Below are positions 8,953-17,747 of a stretch of 64,000 nt of DNA, piece by piece (position 1 is the stretch's first letter; every line of letters starts with the position of its first letter). A program made the translations under genes and the position numbers. The notes below the pieces were generated by a model that was not told where the DNA came from, did not search any database, and saw only the letters and a program-made list of their open reading frames with translations. Source of the stretch: JBLUOA01 sp048060095 (lineage in GTDB: Bacteria > Pseudomonadota > Alphaproteobacteria > Rhodobacterales > Rhodobacteraceae); the NCBI RefSeq assembly GCF_048060095.1, contig NZ_JBLUOA010000001.1:930001-994000 (forward strand), given 5' to 3'.

Positions 8953-11154
8953 TCATGCAGCCTTGGCGTCGGTGCCGAAGCGCCCGTAGAAGGTCTGGCC
9001 CTTCTCAGCCGTTTCGCGCAGAAGCGCTGGCGTCTCAAAACGTGCGCCGTGGGTTGTTGTCAACTCATCGCAATGTTCGACCGCTTTCGCAGCGCCCATC
9101 ATGTCGAGCCAGCTGAACGGCCCGCCAGACCACGGGGCAAAGCCCCAGCCGAGGATCGCGCCGACGTCGCCTTCGCGGATATCTTCCAGCACGCCTTCTT
9201 CCAGCGCGCGCACGGCTTCGAGCACCTGCGCGAACAGTAGACGATGCTGCACTTCGGTCACGTCAGGCTGATCGGCATAGGGGGTGTATTTGGCGCGCAG
9301 ATCGCCCCACAGACCCTGACGCTTGCCTTTGTCGTCATAGCTGTAGAACCCGGCATTCGCCTTCCGGCCCAGTCGCCCTTCGTCAGCCAGCCAGAACAGA
9401 ACCTCGTCTACATCATCATTGTCATAGTCGCTGCCCATCGCGGCCTTGGTCGCCTTGGCGATTTTCACGCCGAGGTCGATTGACGTTTCGTCCGTCAGCT
9501 GCAGCGGCCCAAGCGGCATGCCGACCATCTTGGCCGCATTTTCGATCAGGGCGGGTTCCACCCCTTCGCGCACCATCCGGACACCTTCGTTGATATAGGG
9601 AATGATGCACCGGTTCGCGTAGAAGAACCGCGCGTCGTTGACGACGATTGGCGTTTTGCGGATTTGTCGGACGTAGTCGAGCGCTTTGGCGACCGCCGTA
9701 TTGCCGGTCTCCTTGCCCTTGATGATCTCAACCAGCAGCATCTTTTCAACGGGCGAAAAGAAGTGGATGCCAATGAATTGCTCTGCCCGCTTCGACGCTT
9801 TCGCAAGTTCAGAGATGGGCAGGGTCGAGGTGTTCGTCGCAAAGATGCAATCATCACCGATGACCGCCTCGACTTTCTGGGTGACTTCAGCCTTCACGCC
9901 GGGGTCTTCGAACACCGCCTCGATAATCAGATCGCAGCCTCTCAGCGCGTCGTAATCGGTCGTCGCGGTGATCCGGTCGAGGATTTGTTGCTTCTTCTCT
10001 TCCGTTGCTTTGCCGCGCTTGATGCCCTTGTCCATATAGTCGGCGGTGTAGGATTTGCCCTTATCAGCCGCCTCTTGCTTCGCGTCGATCAGCACGATCT
10101 CGATCCCTGCCTGGGCCGAAACCAGCGCGATGCCAGCTCCCATCATTCCGGCCCCGAGAACGCCAAGTTTCTTGACGGTCTGGTCCGGCGCTTCTGGCCG
10201 GTTGGCGCCTTTTTCAAGTGCTTCTTTGTTGATGAACAGGCTGCGAATCATGGCCGAAGAGGACGGGTTCATCAGCACATTGGTGAACCAACGCGCCTCG
10301 ATCTTGAGGGCCGTGTCAAACGGCACCATCGCGCCTTCATAAACCGCACTCAGCAGGGCTTTCGCGGCGGGGTAGACGCCTTTAGTCTTGCCGGTGACCA
10401 TCGCAGAGGCGCCAACGAAGGTCATGAACCCGGCGGGGTGGTAAGGTTCGCCCCCCGGCATCTTGTAGCCCTTGGCGTCCCACGGCTTCACGATGTCCGC
10501 GTCGGTTGCGTTCAGCACCCATTCCTTCGCGCGCGAGAGCAACTCTTCCGCTGGAACGACCTCATCCACCACACCTGCGGATTTCGCTTTCTTCGGGTCG
10601 TTCAGCTTGCCTTCCAGCAGCAGCGGCGACGCCGCCATCGCGCCCATCTTGCGCACGAGGCGCGTGGTGCCGCCCATGCCGGGAAAAATGCCGACCATGA
10701 TTTCGGGCAGGCCGATCTTCGCCTTCGGGTTCTCCGCCGCGATGATCCGGTGACAGGCGAGGGGGATTTCCAGCCCGATCCCAAGCGCCGTGCCCGACAG
10801 CGCCGCGACGATGGGCTTGCCGCCCTTGTTCTTGTCGTCCATCCCGGCGCGTTCGATCTTTCGCAGGATCGCATGGGTCGCCATGATTCCCTCGAACAGA
10901 CCCTTGGCGGGGTTGTCGCCCGCGCTTTCCTTCATCTTCGCGATGATGTTGAGATCCATCCCGCCGGCAAAGCTGCCGTCTTTGCCAGAGGTGATGACCA
11001 CGCCCTTGATCTTGTCGTCCGCCAGCGCCTTGTCGATCAGCGCGTCGAGGTCCAGAAAACCCTGCTGGCTCATCACATTCATGGATTTGCCTTCGGTGTC
11101 CCACGTGATCGTGGCAACGCCGTCGGCATCTGTTTTCATCGAAAAGTCGCTCAT
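8953..11154 (-). CDS. fadB: Bifunctional enoyl-CoA hydratase / 3-hydroxyacyl-CoA dehydrogenase
   Basis: Carries out the second and third steps of fatty acid beta-oxidation. 733 residues, as in FadB/FadJ. Residues 1-200 are a crotonase domain with the oxyanion region ALSGTALGIGLE and the catalytic glutamates at about 129 and 151 (the latter in GLPE). An NAD-binding fold begins at about 330 with the GAGMMGAG motif, followed by the two C-terminal helical 3-hydroxyacyl-CoA dehydrogenase domains. It is the last gene of the minus-strand beta-oxidation operon, overlapping the cupin gene by 4 nt. Whether it is FadB- or FadJ-like cannot be decided here. Confidence 0.95.
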   Translation of the reverse strand: MSDFSMKTDADGVATITWDTEGKSMNVMSQQGFLDLDALIDKALADDKIKGVVITSGKDGSFAGGMDLNIIAKMKESAGDNPAKGLFEGIMATHAILRKIERAGMDDKNKGGKPIVAALSGTALGIGLEIPLACHRIIAAENPKAKIGLPEIMVGIFPGMGGTTRLVRKMGAMAASPLLLEGKLNDPKKAKSAGVVDEVVPAEELLSRAKEWVLNATDADIVKPWDAKGYKMPGGEPYHPAGFMTFVGASAMVTGKTKGVYPAAKALLSAVYEGAMVPFDTALKIEARWFTNVLMNPSSSAMIRSLFINKEALEKGANRPEAPDQTVKKLGVLGAGMMGAGIALVSAQAGIEIVLIDAKQEAADKGKSYTADYMDKGIKRGKATEEKKQQILDRITATTDYDALRGCDLIIEAVFEDPGVKAEVTQKVEAVIGDDCIFATNTSTLPISELAKASKRAEQFIGIHFFSPVEKMLLVEIIKGKETGNTAVAKALDYVRQIRKTPIVVNDARFFYANRCIIPYINEGVRMVREGVEPALIENAAKMVGMPLGPLQLTDETSIDLGVKIAKATKAAMGSDYDNDDVDEVLFWLADEGRLGRKANAGFYSYDDKGKRQGLWGDLRAKYTPYADQPDVTEVQHRLLFAQVLEAVRALEEGVLEDIREGDVGAILGWGFAPWSGGPFSWLDMMGAAKAVEHCDELTTTHGARFETPALLRETAEKGQTFYGRFGTDAKAA

Positions 11155-11624
11155 GCTTTTTCTCCCGTGTAGGGGGTGCCGTCCTTGTGGATGAAGGTGG
11201 CGGTGCCGTCCTTCAGTTCCACTTCCAGATCGACATCGGAATAGGTTGCTTTTTCGTGCGGTTTGCGGGTTCCGATGACAAGGAACCGCGCCGCTGCGTT
11301 GGTTTTGTTGATGAAGTGATGGCCGTTCTGGTCGCCCGCCGGGAATGCCGCGCAGTCGCCCGGCAGCATCCGGGTTTCGCCTTCATCCTGAACCAGCGTG
11401 CATTCACCCTCGGTCACCATGACGAATTCGTCTTCGTTGTGGTGCCAATGGCGCAGCGAAGATTTTGCGCCGGGTTCCAGAATGACCAGATTTGCGCCGA
11501 ACTGCGTTAGCCCGCCCGCGTCGCCAAGCCTCAGCGAACTGCGCCCCGCCATTTCGCTGGCATAGGGTTCCGGGTAGATCGACCCGGTCTTGATCGGCAC
11601 CTCGGTTTGGTCGATGACGCCCAT
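11151..11624 (-). CDS. Cupin-domain protein
   Basis: 157 residues. The cupin metal-site motif 1 is visible as RHWHHNEDEFVMVTEGECT (His, His, Glu ligands), and motif 2 as PAGDQNGHHFINKT. Such single-domain cupins may bind a metal and a small ligand or be inactive storage/regulatory folds; the reaction is unknown. It lies between the thiolase and the fadB-type gene with overlaps of 1 nt and 4 nt, so it is firmly part of the beta-oxidation operon, a placement that suggests a role in acyl or aldehyde handling. Confidence 0.82.
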   Translation of the reverse strand: MGVIDQTEVPIKTGSIYPEPYASEMAGRSSLRLGDAGGLTQFGANLVILEPGAKSSLRHWHHNEDEFVMVTEGECTLVQDEGETRMLPGDCAAFPAGDQNGHHFINKTNAAARFLVIGTRKPHEKATYSDVDLEVELKDGTATFIHKDGTPYTGEKA

Positions 11625-12838
11625 CAGACCCTCTCAATAATGGTGGCGGCGCCCATGCCGGAGGCGATGCAAAGCGTGGCGAGGCCGACTTCTTTGTCTG
11701 CCCGCTCAAGCTCATCCAGCAGCGTGCCGATGATGATTGCACCGGTCGCGCCAAGGGGGTGCCCCATCGCGATGGACCCGCCATTCACGTTGACCTTGTC
11801 GTGATCCACGCCAAACGCCTGCATGAACCGCAGCACGACTGACGCGAAGGCTTCGTTCACCTCAAACAGATCAATGTCGTCAATCGACATGCCGTGATCG
11901 GCCAGGATCTTTTCGGTCACGGGCACCGGCCCGGTCAGCATGATCGTCGGGTCCGTTCCGATTTTTGCCGTCGCACGGATGCGGGCGCGGGGTTTCAAAC
12001 CGTGTGCCTCACCGAATTCCTTGTTGCCGATCAGAACGGCGGCGGCCCCATCGACGATACCCGAGGAGTTGCCGGCGTGGTGGATGTGGCTGATCCGCTC
12101 AAGATGCGGGTATTTCAAAAGCGCGACGTTATCGAAACCGGGCATCACCTCGCCCATATCCTTGAACGATGCCTTGAGCGCGCCGAGCGACTGCATATCG
12201 GTTCCGGGGCGCATGTATTCATCGTGGTCGAGGATCGGCAGGCCGTTCTGATCGCGCACCGTCACGATGGATTTGTCAAAGCGGTTGTCGTCCCACGCGG
12301 CCTTTGCCCGCTTCTGGCTTTCGACCGCGAAGGAATCCGCGTCGTCGCGCGAAAATCCGTATTCCGTCGCGATAATGTCGGCAGAAATCCCCTGCGGAAC
12401 GAAATAAGTCTCCATCGCCAGCGTCGGATCGACCGCAATCGCGGCACCATCGCTGCCCATCGGCACGCGGCCCATCATCTCAACCCCGCCGGCGACATAG
12501 GCGTTGCCAGCCCCGCCACGGACCTGGTTCGCGGCGAGGTTGACCGCCTCCATCCCCGATGCGCAGAACCGATTGATGGCGAGGCCCGGCACCTGTTCAT
12601 CGAAGTCCGACGCCAGAACGGCAGAACGTGCAAGACATCCGCCCTGTTCCTTGACCTGCGTGACGTTGCCCCAGATCACATCCTCGACCGCCTTCGTGTC
12701 GAGGTTGTTCCGCTCTTTCACCGCGTTCAGGATCTGCGCCGACAGCCGGACAGAGGTTACTTCGTGCAAGGCACCATCCTTGCGGCCCTTGCCCCGAGGG
12801 GAACGCACGGCGTCATAGATATAAGCGTCTTCGGTCAT
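11624..12838 (-). CDS. fadA: Acetyl-CoA C-acyltransferase (thiolase)
   Basis: Cleaves 3-ketoacyl-CoA with CoA to acetyl-CoA and a shortened acyl-CoA. 404 residues. The nucleophilic Cys92 lies in NRFCASGMEAV, the His in GGSIAMGHPLGATGA is at about 360, and the second catalytic Cys in CIASGMGAA at about 390. I chose ATG 12838 over the Met six codons upstream because a GAAAGGA ribosome site sits about 8 nt before it. The stop overlaps the cupin start by 1 nt. Partner of the fadB-type gene two positions downstream. Confidence 0.95.
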   Translation of the reverse strand: MTEDAYIYDAVRSPRGKGRKDGALHEVTSVRLSAQILNAVKERNNLDTKAVEDVIWGNVTQVKEQGGCLARSAVLASDFDEQVPGLAINRFCASGMEAVNLAANQVRGGAGNAYVAGGVEMMGRVPMGSDGAAIAVDPTLAMETYFVPQGISADIIATEYGFSRDDADSFAVESQKRAKAAWDDNRFDKSIVTVRDQNGLPILDHDEYMRPGTDMQSLGALKASFKDMGEVMPGFDNVALLKYPHLERISHIHHAGNSSGIVDGAAAVLIGNKEFGEAHGLKPRARIRATAKIGTDPTIMLTGPVPVTEKILADHGMSIDDIDLFEVNEAFASVVLRFMQAFGVDHDKVNVNGGSIAMGHPLGATGAIIIGTLLDELERADKEVGLATLCIASGMGAATIIERV

Positions 12839-12852
12839 CGTTGGTCCTTTCG

Positions 12853-13488
12853 TCATGCGCGGTCAGCGGGGCTGCCGGGCATCAGATCATAGGGCGGTTT
12901 CCAGCCGGGTAGAGCCGCGATGCGGTCAAGCCAGGCGTCTATGTTGGGGTAATCGGTACGGTTGAAGGTGAAATGCTCGGGGTAGAACAGGTATCCGCAG
13001 TTGGCGAGATCAGCGATGGTGACGTTTTCACCGACCAGCCAATCGCGGCCTTCAAGCCCCATATCCAGCACCTTCAATGCGGAGGCGAGGCGCATCGACA
13101 TAAAGCCGATCACATCCGGGTTGCGTTTCGCTTCGGGCAGGAAGTTCATGTTGAACCGCAGCGGTCCGGCCATGCCTGAATTCTTGTGGTTGTCGAAAAA
13201 CACCCAGCGCAGAATTTCGCGGCGTTCATTGGCGGACGTGCCCCCAAGCTTGCCGGTTTTGGAACTGACATAATCCTGGATGACCCCGGACTGGGACAGC
13301 GTGACATCGCCATCGACCATCACCGGCACTTCGCCCATGACGTTCAGCGCGCGAAACTCCGGCGTGCGGGTTTCGCCGTTGAAAAAGTCGACAAAGACCG
13401 GCTCCCACTCCGCGTCGGCAAGCTCAAGGGTCAGGGCGGCTTTGTAGGCGTTGCCGCTTTCTCCGAAACAGTGAAGTTTGATGGTCAT
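12853..13488 (-). CDS. Glutathione S-transferase family protein
   Basis: 211 residues. The N-terminal thioredoxin-like half starts MTIKLHCFGESGNAYKA and contains the cis-Pro region GEVPVMVDGDVTLSQSGVI, which forms the glutathione site. The C-terminal helical half carries the N-capping motif ENVTIADLANCGYL. The role inside a beta-oxidation operon is unknown; detoxification of reactive enoyl or aldehyde intermediates is an inference. An AGGAG site lies about 9 nt before the ATG. It follows the acyl-CoA dehydrogenase gene by 76 nt and precedes the thiolase gene by 14 nt. Confidence 0.88.
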   Translation of the reverse strand: MTIKLHCFGESGNAYKAALTLELADAEWEPVFVDFFNGETRTPEFRALNVMGEVPVMVDGDVTLSQSGVIQDYVSSKTGKLGGTSANERREILRWVFFDNHKNSGMAGPLRFNMNFLPEAKRNPDVIGFMSMRLASALKVLDMGLEGRDWLVGENVTIADLANCGYLFYPEHFTFNRTDYPNIDAWLDRIAALPGWKPPYDLMPGSPADRA

Positions 13489-13564
13489 GACGACGTGCTC
13501 CTGTTGGTTCTATTACCGCGATTGGGTGCGGATGGTATTCTTGGGTCTCCTAAGGAGCCGTCTG

Positions 13565-13777
13565 TCATTTCTTTCGCGCCTCAAGCTCTGAGTTGAACAG
13601 GCGTAGCCGATGCGTAAGGTTGTCGTGATCCGTCACGGAATTGAAATTCTCGAACAGGAACGACAGCGCTTCGCCCTCATCCAACCCGGCTTCGGCAGCG
13701 AAGCGGCGCAAGTTGCGGTAGCCGTCTTCGGTCATGGCGACCGGGAAACGGCGGGTCAGGCGAAGGCGTTTTGGCAT
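13565..13777 (-). CDS. Small 70-residue protein encoded in frame at the end of the dehydrogenase gene
   Basis: The last 70 codons of the dehydrogenase frame begin with ATG at 13777, preceded by the strong ribosome site AGAGGAGA at 13783-13790 with a 5-nt spacer. The product begins MPKRLRLTRRFPVAMTEDGY and is basic at the N-terminus with two likely helices, a layout that suggests a DNA-binding or ribbon-helix-helix-like protein; I am not sure of that. Small proteins of this type seem to be separate genes downstream of such dehydrogenases in related bacteria (from memory, not searched). It may be made both alone and as a fusion tail. Confidence 0.6.
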   Translation of the reverse strand: MPKRLRLTRRFPVAMTEDGYRNLRRFAAEAGLDEGEALSFLFENFNSVTDHDNLTHRLRLFNSELEARKK

Positions 13778-15607
13778 CTCGTTCTCCTCTGAAAGCGTCG
13801 CCCGGACCTGCGCCCGGACAACGCAAGCTTGGAACGCTTCGGCGGGTAGGGCCATGACTGTCTCGGCCCCGGATTCAATCCGCGCGAGGTGCATCTTGGT
13901 CGCGGGCAGATGACGGGCCATGTAGTAGCGCCCGGTCGCCAGTTTTGACTCGTAAAACGCCGTATCAGACGCGCCATCGTTCAGCGCGGCCTGCGCCGCC
14001 TTGCCGATCCGCGCCCACATCAGCCCTAGGCAGACATGGCCGAACATGTGCATGAAGTCGTTAGAGCCGGACAGTGCCGCGTTTGGGTCTTTCATGCCGT
14101 TCTGCATGAAGAACATCCCTGCCGCCTGTAGGTCTTTCGACGCCGATTTCAGCGGTTCGAGGAAATCGGCCTTCAGCGCCTCATCGCCTTCGTTTTCCTT
14201 GATGAACGTCTTCACCATGTCAAAGAAGGCCATGACGTGCTTGCCGCCATCCTGCGCTAGTTTCCGCCCGACAAGGTCCAGCGCCTGAACGCCGTTCGCG
14301 CCTTCGTAGATCATCGCGATGCGGGCGTCGCGGACATATTGGCTCATCCCGTGTTCTTCGATGTAGCCGTGACCGCCGTAGACCTGTTGCGCCTGAACGG
14401 TCATGTCAAAGCCCATGTCGGTCAGGAAGCCCTTGATAACCGGGGTCATCAGGGAAACCAGCCCTTCCGCATCCTTGTCGTCCAGCTTGTGCCCGCGGTC
14501 GATCAGGTTCGCGCCCCAAAGCACGAAGGCCCGTGCACCTTCGATGAAACTTTTCTGGTCCATCAGGTTGCGGCGGATGTCGGGGTGGACGATCAGCGGG
14601 TCGGCGGGGCCATCCGGGTTCTTCGCACCGGTCACGTCGCGGCCCTGCAGTCGTTCATTCGCGTAGACGACGGCATTCTGATAGGCGGCAACGGCCTGAG
14701 CATAACCCTGAAGGCCGACACCCAGCCGCGCTTCGTTCATCATCGTGAACATCGCGCGCATGCCTTTGTGCTCTTCACCTAGCAGGTAGCCGGTCGCCTC
14801 GTCATAGTTCATCACGCAGGTCGCATTGCCGTGGATGCCCATCTTGTGTTCGATGTTGCCGACGGAAACACCGTTCCGTTCGCCAAGGCTGCCGTCGTCC
14901 TTCACGATGAACTTTGGCACGATGAACAGGCTGACGCCCTTGATGCCGTCCGGCCCGCCGGGAATTTTTGCCAGCACGAGATGAATGATGTTGTCCGCCA
15001 AATCGTGTTCGCCGGCAGAGATAAAGATTTTCTGCCCAGAAATCTTGTAGCTGCCGTCGCCCTGCGGTTCGGCCTTGGTCCGCATCAGGCCCAGATCGGT
15101 GCCGCAATGCGGCTCCGTCAGGTTCATGGTGCCGGTCCATTCGCAGCTGACCATCTTCGGCAGGTAGGTTTGCTTTTGCTCGTCCGTGCCGTGGGCGTGG
15201 ATCGCGGAGTAGGCGCCGTGCGTCAGGCCCTGATACATGTTGAACGCCATGTTGGCCGAAACGAAAATCTCACCCACTGCGGTGTTCAGAATGTAGGGCA
15301 TGCCTTGCCCGCCGTAGTCGGGATCGCAGTCGAGCGCGGTCCAGCCACCGTCCTTCATCTGCTGGAAGGCTTCCTTGAAGCCCTTGGGCGTGTAGACCAC
15401 GCCGTTCTCAAGCCGGCAGCCTTCCTGATCGCCGGTTGCGTTCAGTGGTTCAAGAACGTCGGTCGCGATCTTGCCTGCCTCCTCCAGCACGGCAGAGGTG
15501 AAATCGGCCTCAAGTTCATCATATCCGGGAACATCGGACCCCGATACGTTCAGAACATCATGAAGCAGGAACTGAAGGTCCTTGTTCGGGGCTGTATAGG
15601 TTGTCAT
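13565..15607 (-). CDS. Acyl-CoA dehydrogenase (DmdC-like) with a read-through C-terminal extension
   Basis: FAD-dependent dehydrogenation of acyl-CoA to enoyl-CoA, first step of beta-oxidation. Residues 1-592 form the long acyl-CoA dehydrogenase type that includes DmdC, with FAD/substrate motifs MNLTEPHCGTDLG and QVYGGHGYIEEHG and the catalytic Glu435 in IYEGANGVQAL. Family members of this type end near residue 590. Here the frame continues: an 18-residue linker (593-610) and a 70-residue tail (611-680) that looks like a separate small protein with its own ribosome site. Codon 593 is CAA, one base from TAA. The MerR gene lies 13 nt upstream, so it is the first enzyme of the operon. Confidence 0.9.
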   Translation of the reverse strand: MTTYTAPNKDLQFLLHDVLNVSGSDVPGYDELEADFTSAVLEEAGKIATDVLEPLNATGDQEGCRLENGVVYTPKGFKEAFQQMKDGGWTALDCDPDYGGQGMPYILNTAVGEIFVSANMAFNMYQGLTHGAYSAIHAHGTDEQKQTYLPKMVSCEWTGTMNLTEPHCGTDLGLMRTKAEPQGDGSYKISGQKIFISAGEHDLADNIIHLVLAKIPGGPDGIKGVSLFIVPKFIVKDDGSLGERNGVSVGNIEHKMGIHGNATCVMNYDEATGYLLGEEHKGMRAMFTMMNEARLGVGLQGYAQAVAAYQNAVVYANERLQGRDVTGAKNPDGPADPLIVHPDIRRNLMDQKSFIEGARAFVLWGANLIDRGHKLDDKDAEGLVSLMTPVIKGFLTDMGFDMTVQAQQVYGGHGYIEEHGMSQYVRDARIAMIYEGANGVQALDLVGRKLAQDGGKHVMAFFDMVKTFIKENEGDEALKADFLEPLKSASKDLQAAGMFFMQNGMKDPNAALSGSNDFMHMFGHVCLGLMWARIGKAAQAALNDGASDTAFYESKLATGRYYMARHLPATKMHLARIESGAETVMALPAEAFQACVVRAQVRATLSEENEMPKRLRLTRRFPVAMTEDGYRNLRRFAAEAGLDEGEALSFLFENFNSVTDHDNLTHRLRLFNSELEARKK

Positions 15608-15620
15608 TGATGTTCCTCCC

Positions 15621-16025
15621 TTATGATTGTGCGGCGATCTTTCCGGCTTTCATTGAGGCGAGCATTTCCTCACCCCATTTCAGTTGTTCTTGAAGCTCTT
15701 TGATCGCACTGTTCAGCTCATCGCGCTGGCTGATCATGTCGGCTAGATGCTTCTGCGCAAGTTCATACGCGCGGGCGATCTGTGTTTGCCGCTTGTCGCC
15801 AAGGTCGTAAAGGTCAAGAAGCTGGCGAATTTCCTCCAGGCTGAAGCCAAAGCGCTTGCCTTGTAGGATCAGTTTCAGGCGCGCGCGGTCGCGGCGTGTG
15901 AACAGGCGGCGCTGGCCCTCGCGGACCGGCGAAAGAAGCTCTTTCGCTTCGTAAAAGCGGAGCGTGCGCGCAGTTACATCAAACGCGTCGCACATCTCCC
16001 GTATGGTCAGCACGTCATTCGGCAT
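15621..16025 (-). CDS. MerR-family transcriptional regulator of the beta-oxidation operon
   Basis: 134 residues. An N-terminal winged helix-turn-helix of MerR type reads MPNDVLTIREMCDAFDVTARTLRFYEAK, followed by the second wing region and a long dimerising coiled coil (about 85-125). There is no cysteine-rich metal site, which fits the LiuR-like branch that responds to acyl-CoA or branched-chain intermediates. It is the first gene of the operon, 13 nt before the dehydrogenase, and so probably controls its own operon. A palindromic candidate site lies 52-69 nt upstream of the start. Confidence 0.9.
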   Translation of the reverse strand: MPNDVLTIREMCDAFDVTARTLRFYEAKELLSPVREGQRRLFTRRDRARLKLILQGKRFGFSLEEIRQLLDLYDLGDKRQTQIARAYELAQKHLADMISQRDELNSAIKELQEQLKWGEEMLASMKAGKIAAQS

Positions 16026-16076
16026 GGGTCGTCCTTGTGTCCCGAATCAAATCATTTCCTGAGACATAGGTGCTCG

Positions 16077-16094
16077 TTGACGTTGACGTAAACG
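16077..16094. promoter_or_regulatory. Candidate operator of the MerR/LiuR type
   Basis: The stretch TTGACGTTGACGTAAACG contains GTTGACGTAAAC, which matches its own reverse complement at 10 of 12 positions and is centred on ACGT. Sites of LiuR-like MerR regulators in proteobacteria have this ACGT-centred palindromic form. It sits in the 234-nt region between the two MerR genes, at promoter distance from the minus-strand operon. Confidence 0.45.
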
Positions 16095-16259
16095 AAACGT
16101 CACGTCACTTTGTTTGTTCGCCAGTTCCGCGCCGGGTCGGGATCGGGGGTGTTGGCGACAGCAAGGGCGTAACCTTCTGACTAAACGCCGAATATCTCAG
16201 CCTCAGATCGCCGAAATCGTCTGCTTTTGCACAGCTTGCCCGCCTTTGCGAAAACCGGC

Positions 16260-16640
16260 CTAGTCGATCAAATCCGCTGTATTGTCGCGCAGTTCCTGCA
16301 ACTCCCGGATGCTTTCGGAGAGTTCTTCCTGCTGGCTTTTCAGCGCTTCCAGTTGCCGATCGGCCAGCTTCATCCACGCTTTCAGCTGCACTTGCGTGCC
16401 TTCGGTTTCGTAAATCTCAAGCCACTGGCGGATTTCTTCCAGACTGAACCCGAACCGGCGGCCACGCAGGATCAGAACCATCCGCGCAAGCTCTCGCGGG
16501 CCATAAAATCGGCTGCGGCCTTCTTTTTCGGGCGATAGCAGTTCAATGTATTCGTAATACCGCAGCGTGCGGGGCGTCACATCGAAACGTGCGCACATCT
16601 CTTTGAAATTAATTCGTGTGTCGTCGGATGTCTTGGACAT
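16260..16640 (-). CDS. Second MerR-family regulator
   Basis: 126 residues from ATG 16640; a start 8 codons upstream (16664) is also possible as neither has a clear ribosome site. The MerR helix-turn-helix reads INFKEMCARFDVTPRTLRYYEY, and the C-terminal half is a coiled coil. It is clearly a paralogue of the gene at 15621-16025: both share the RTLR(F/Y)YE and GFSLEEIRQ(L/W)L segments. It faces away from the thioesterase genes, so the 157-nt region to 16797 probably carries two divergent promoters. Target and ligand are unknown; acyl-CoA-type signals are an inference from the neighbours. Confidence 0.88.
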   Translation of the reverse strand: MSKTSDDTRINFKEMCARFDVTPRTLRYYEYIELLSPEKEGRSRFYGPRELARMVLILRGRRFGFSLEEIRQWLEIYETEGTQVQLKAWMKLADRQLEALKSQQEELSESIRELQELRDNTADLID

Positions 16641-16797
16641 GCTTCGTCGATCCAGGATTTTCATTCAACCTAAAAGCTTTGCGATGAAGTTGCAATTCCG
16701 CACAACTTTACCGTGCGCCGAAAACCCTTGGCGCAAAGTTAGTGCTTGCGGGCGGGTGGAGGAGGGCCAATAAATCCGGGCAGAGGAAAGGACCACG

Positions 16798-17244
16798 ATG
16801 GCCGATAAGACGCTGGAACTCGCGAAAAGCTTTATTCAGGCGCTGCCCCATTCCAAGGCGCTCGGCATGAAGCTGGAAGAGATCGGGGACGGCGTTGCCG
16901 TGATCGCGATGGAATATGACGAACGGTTCGTCGGCGATCCCCGCACCGGTGTGATCCACGGCGGCGCTGTTTCCGCGTTGATGGACACCTGCGGCGGTGC
17001 CGCGGTGATGAGCCATCCGTCAAAACCATCCGCGACCGCCACGCTCGACCTGCGCATCGACTATATGCGGCCCGCGACGCCCGGCCAACGGATCGTGGCG
17101 CGGGCGGAATGCTACCACGTCACTCGGAGCGTCGTCTTTGTGCGTGCAACGGCGGTGGATGACGATAGCGACCGGCCTGTCGCGTCTGCCACCGGAGCGT
17201 TCACGATTGAGCGCGCGCAGAAACCGAAGGGGGAAAAGGCATGA
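16798..17244 (+). CDS. PaaI-type hotdog thioesterase
   Basis: 148 residues, single hotdog domain. The family motif GVIHGGAVSALMDTCGG carries the long central helix and the conserved Gly-Gly and Asp. These enzymes hydrolyse acyl-CoA or phenylacetyl-CoA-like thioesters in the cytoplasm. The gene is preceded by AGAGGAAAGG, a good ribosome site. It overlaps the next thioesterase gene by ATGA, forming a tandem pair; substrate specificity is not readable. Confidence 0.87.
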   Translation: MADKTLELAKSFIQALPHSKALGMKLEEIGDGVAVIAMEYDERFVGDPRTGVIHGGAVSALMDTCGGAAVMSHPSKPSATATLDLRIDYMRPATPGQRIVARAECYHVTRSVVFVRATAVDDDSDRPVASATGAFTIERAQKPKGEKA

Positions 17245-17747
17245 AACAGCGGCCCGATCCCGTCACCGTCGTCAAGAACCGCCGCGACAGCGCGCTGAGG
17301 TCACTTGTCGCCGGTGTTCCATATCTCGGCTATCTCGGCATTCACTTCGACCGGCGGGGCGATGAGTTGACGGCGGTTCTGCCGTTCGATGAAAAGCTGA
17401 TCGGGAACCCGATGCTGCCCGCGATCCACGGCGGCGTGACGGCTGCGTTCCTTGAGTCGACTGCGGTGATCGAACTGAGCTGGTCGATGCTCTGGGACCA
17501 GATCGAAACCGGCGAACTTCAGGCAGCCGAGGCGGAGTCGGACCCTCTGCCGCTGCTGCCGAAGACCATCGACTTCACGGTGGACTATCTTCGCTCCGGC
17601 TTGCCGCGGGATGCCTATGCCCGCGCTCGTGTCAATCGGTCCGGGCGGCGCTATGCCAGCGTCCACGTTGAGGCATGGCAGGACAATCGTTCCCGCCTGT
17701 TTGCGCAGGCCACCGGGCATTTCCTGATGCCGCAAAGGGATGATTGA
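17241..17747 (+). CDS. PaaI-family hotdog thioesterase, second copy
   Basis: 168 residues. Hotdog motif AIHGGVTAAFLESTAVI matches the motif of the gene just upstream, but overall the two proteins differ, so this is an old duplication or a heteromeric partner. An insertion (about residues 88-108, acidic) lies between the helix and the KTIDFTVDYLRSG strand. Coupled to the upstream gene by ATGA and overlapping the MATE gene by 8 nt, which suggests a three-gene operon. Confidence 0.83.
   Translation: MKQRPDPVTVVKNRRDSALRSLVAGVPYLGYLGIHFDRRGDELTAVLPFDEKLIGNPMLPAIHGGVTAAFLESTAVIELSWSMLWDQIETGELQAAEAESDPLPLLPKTIDFTVDYLRSGLPRDAYARARVNRSGRRYASVHVEAWQDNRSRLFAQATGHFLMPQRDD

Noticed and set aside
9664..11172. 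Open frame of about 500 codons on the strand opposite the fadB-type gene
   Set aside because: It is the mirror of a strongly conserved enzyme gene; its product is rich in Arg, His and Gly without any motif, as expected from high-GC third positions.
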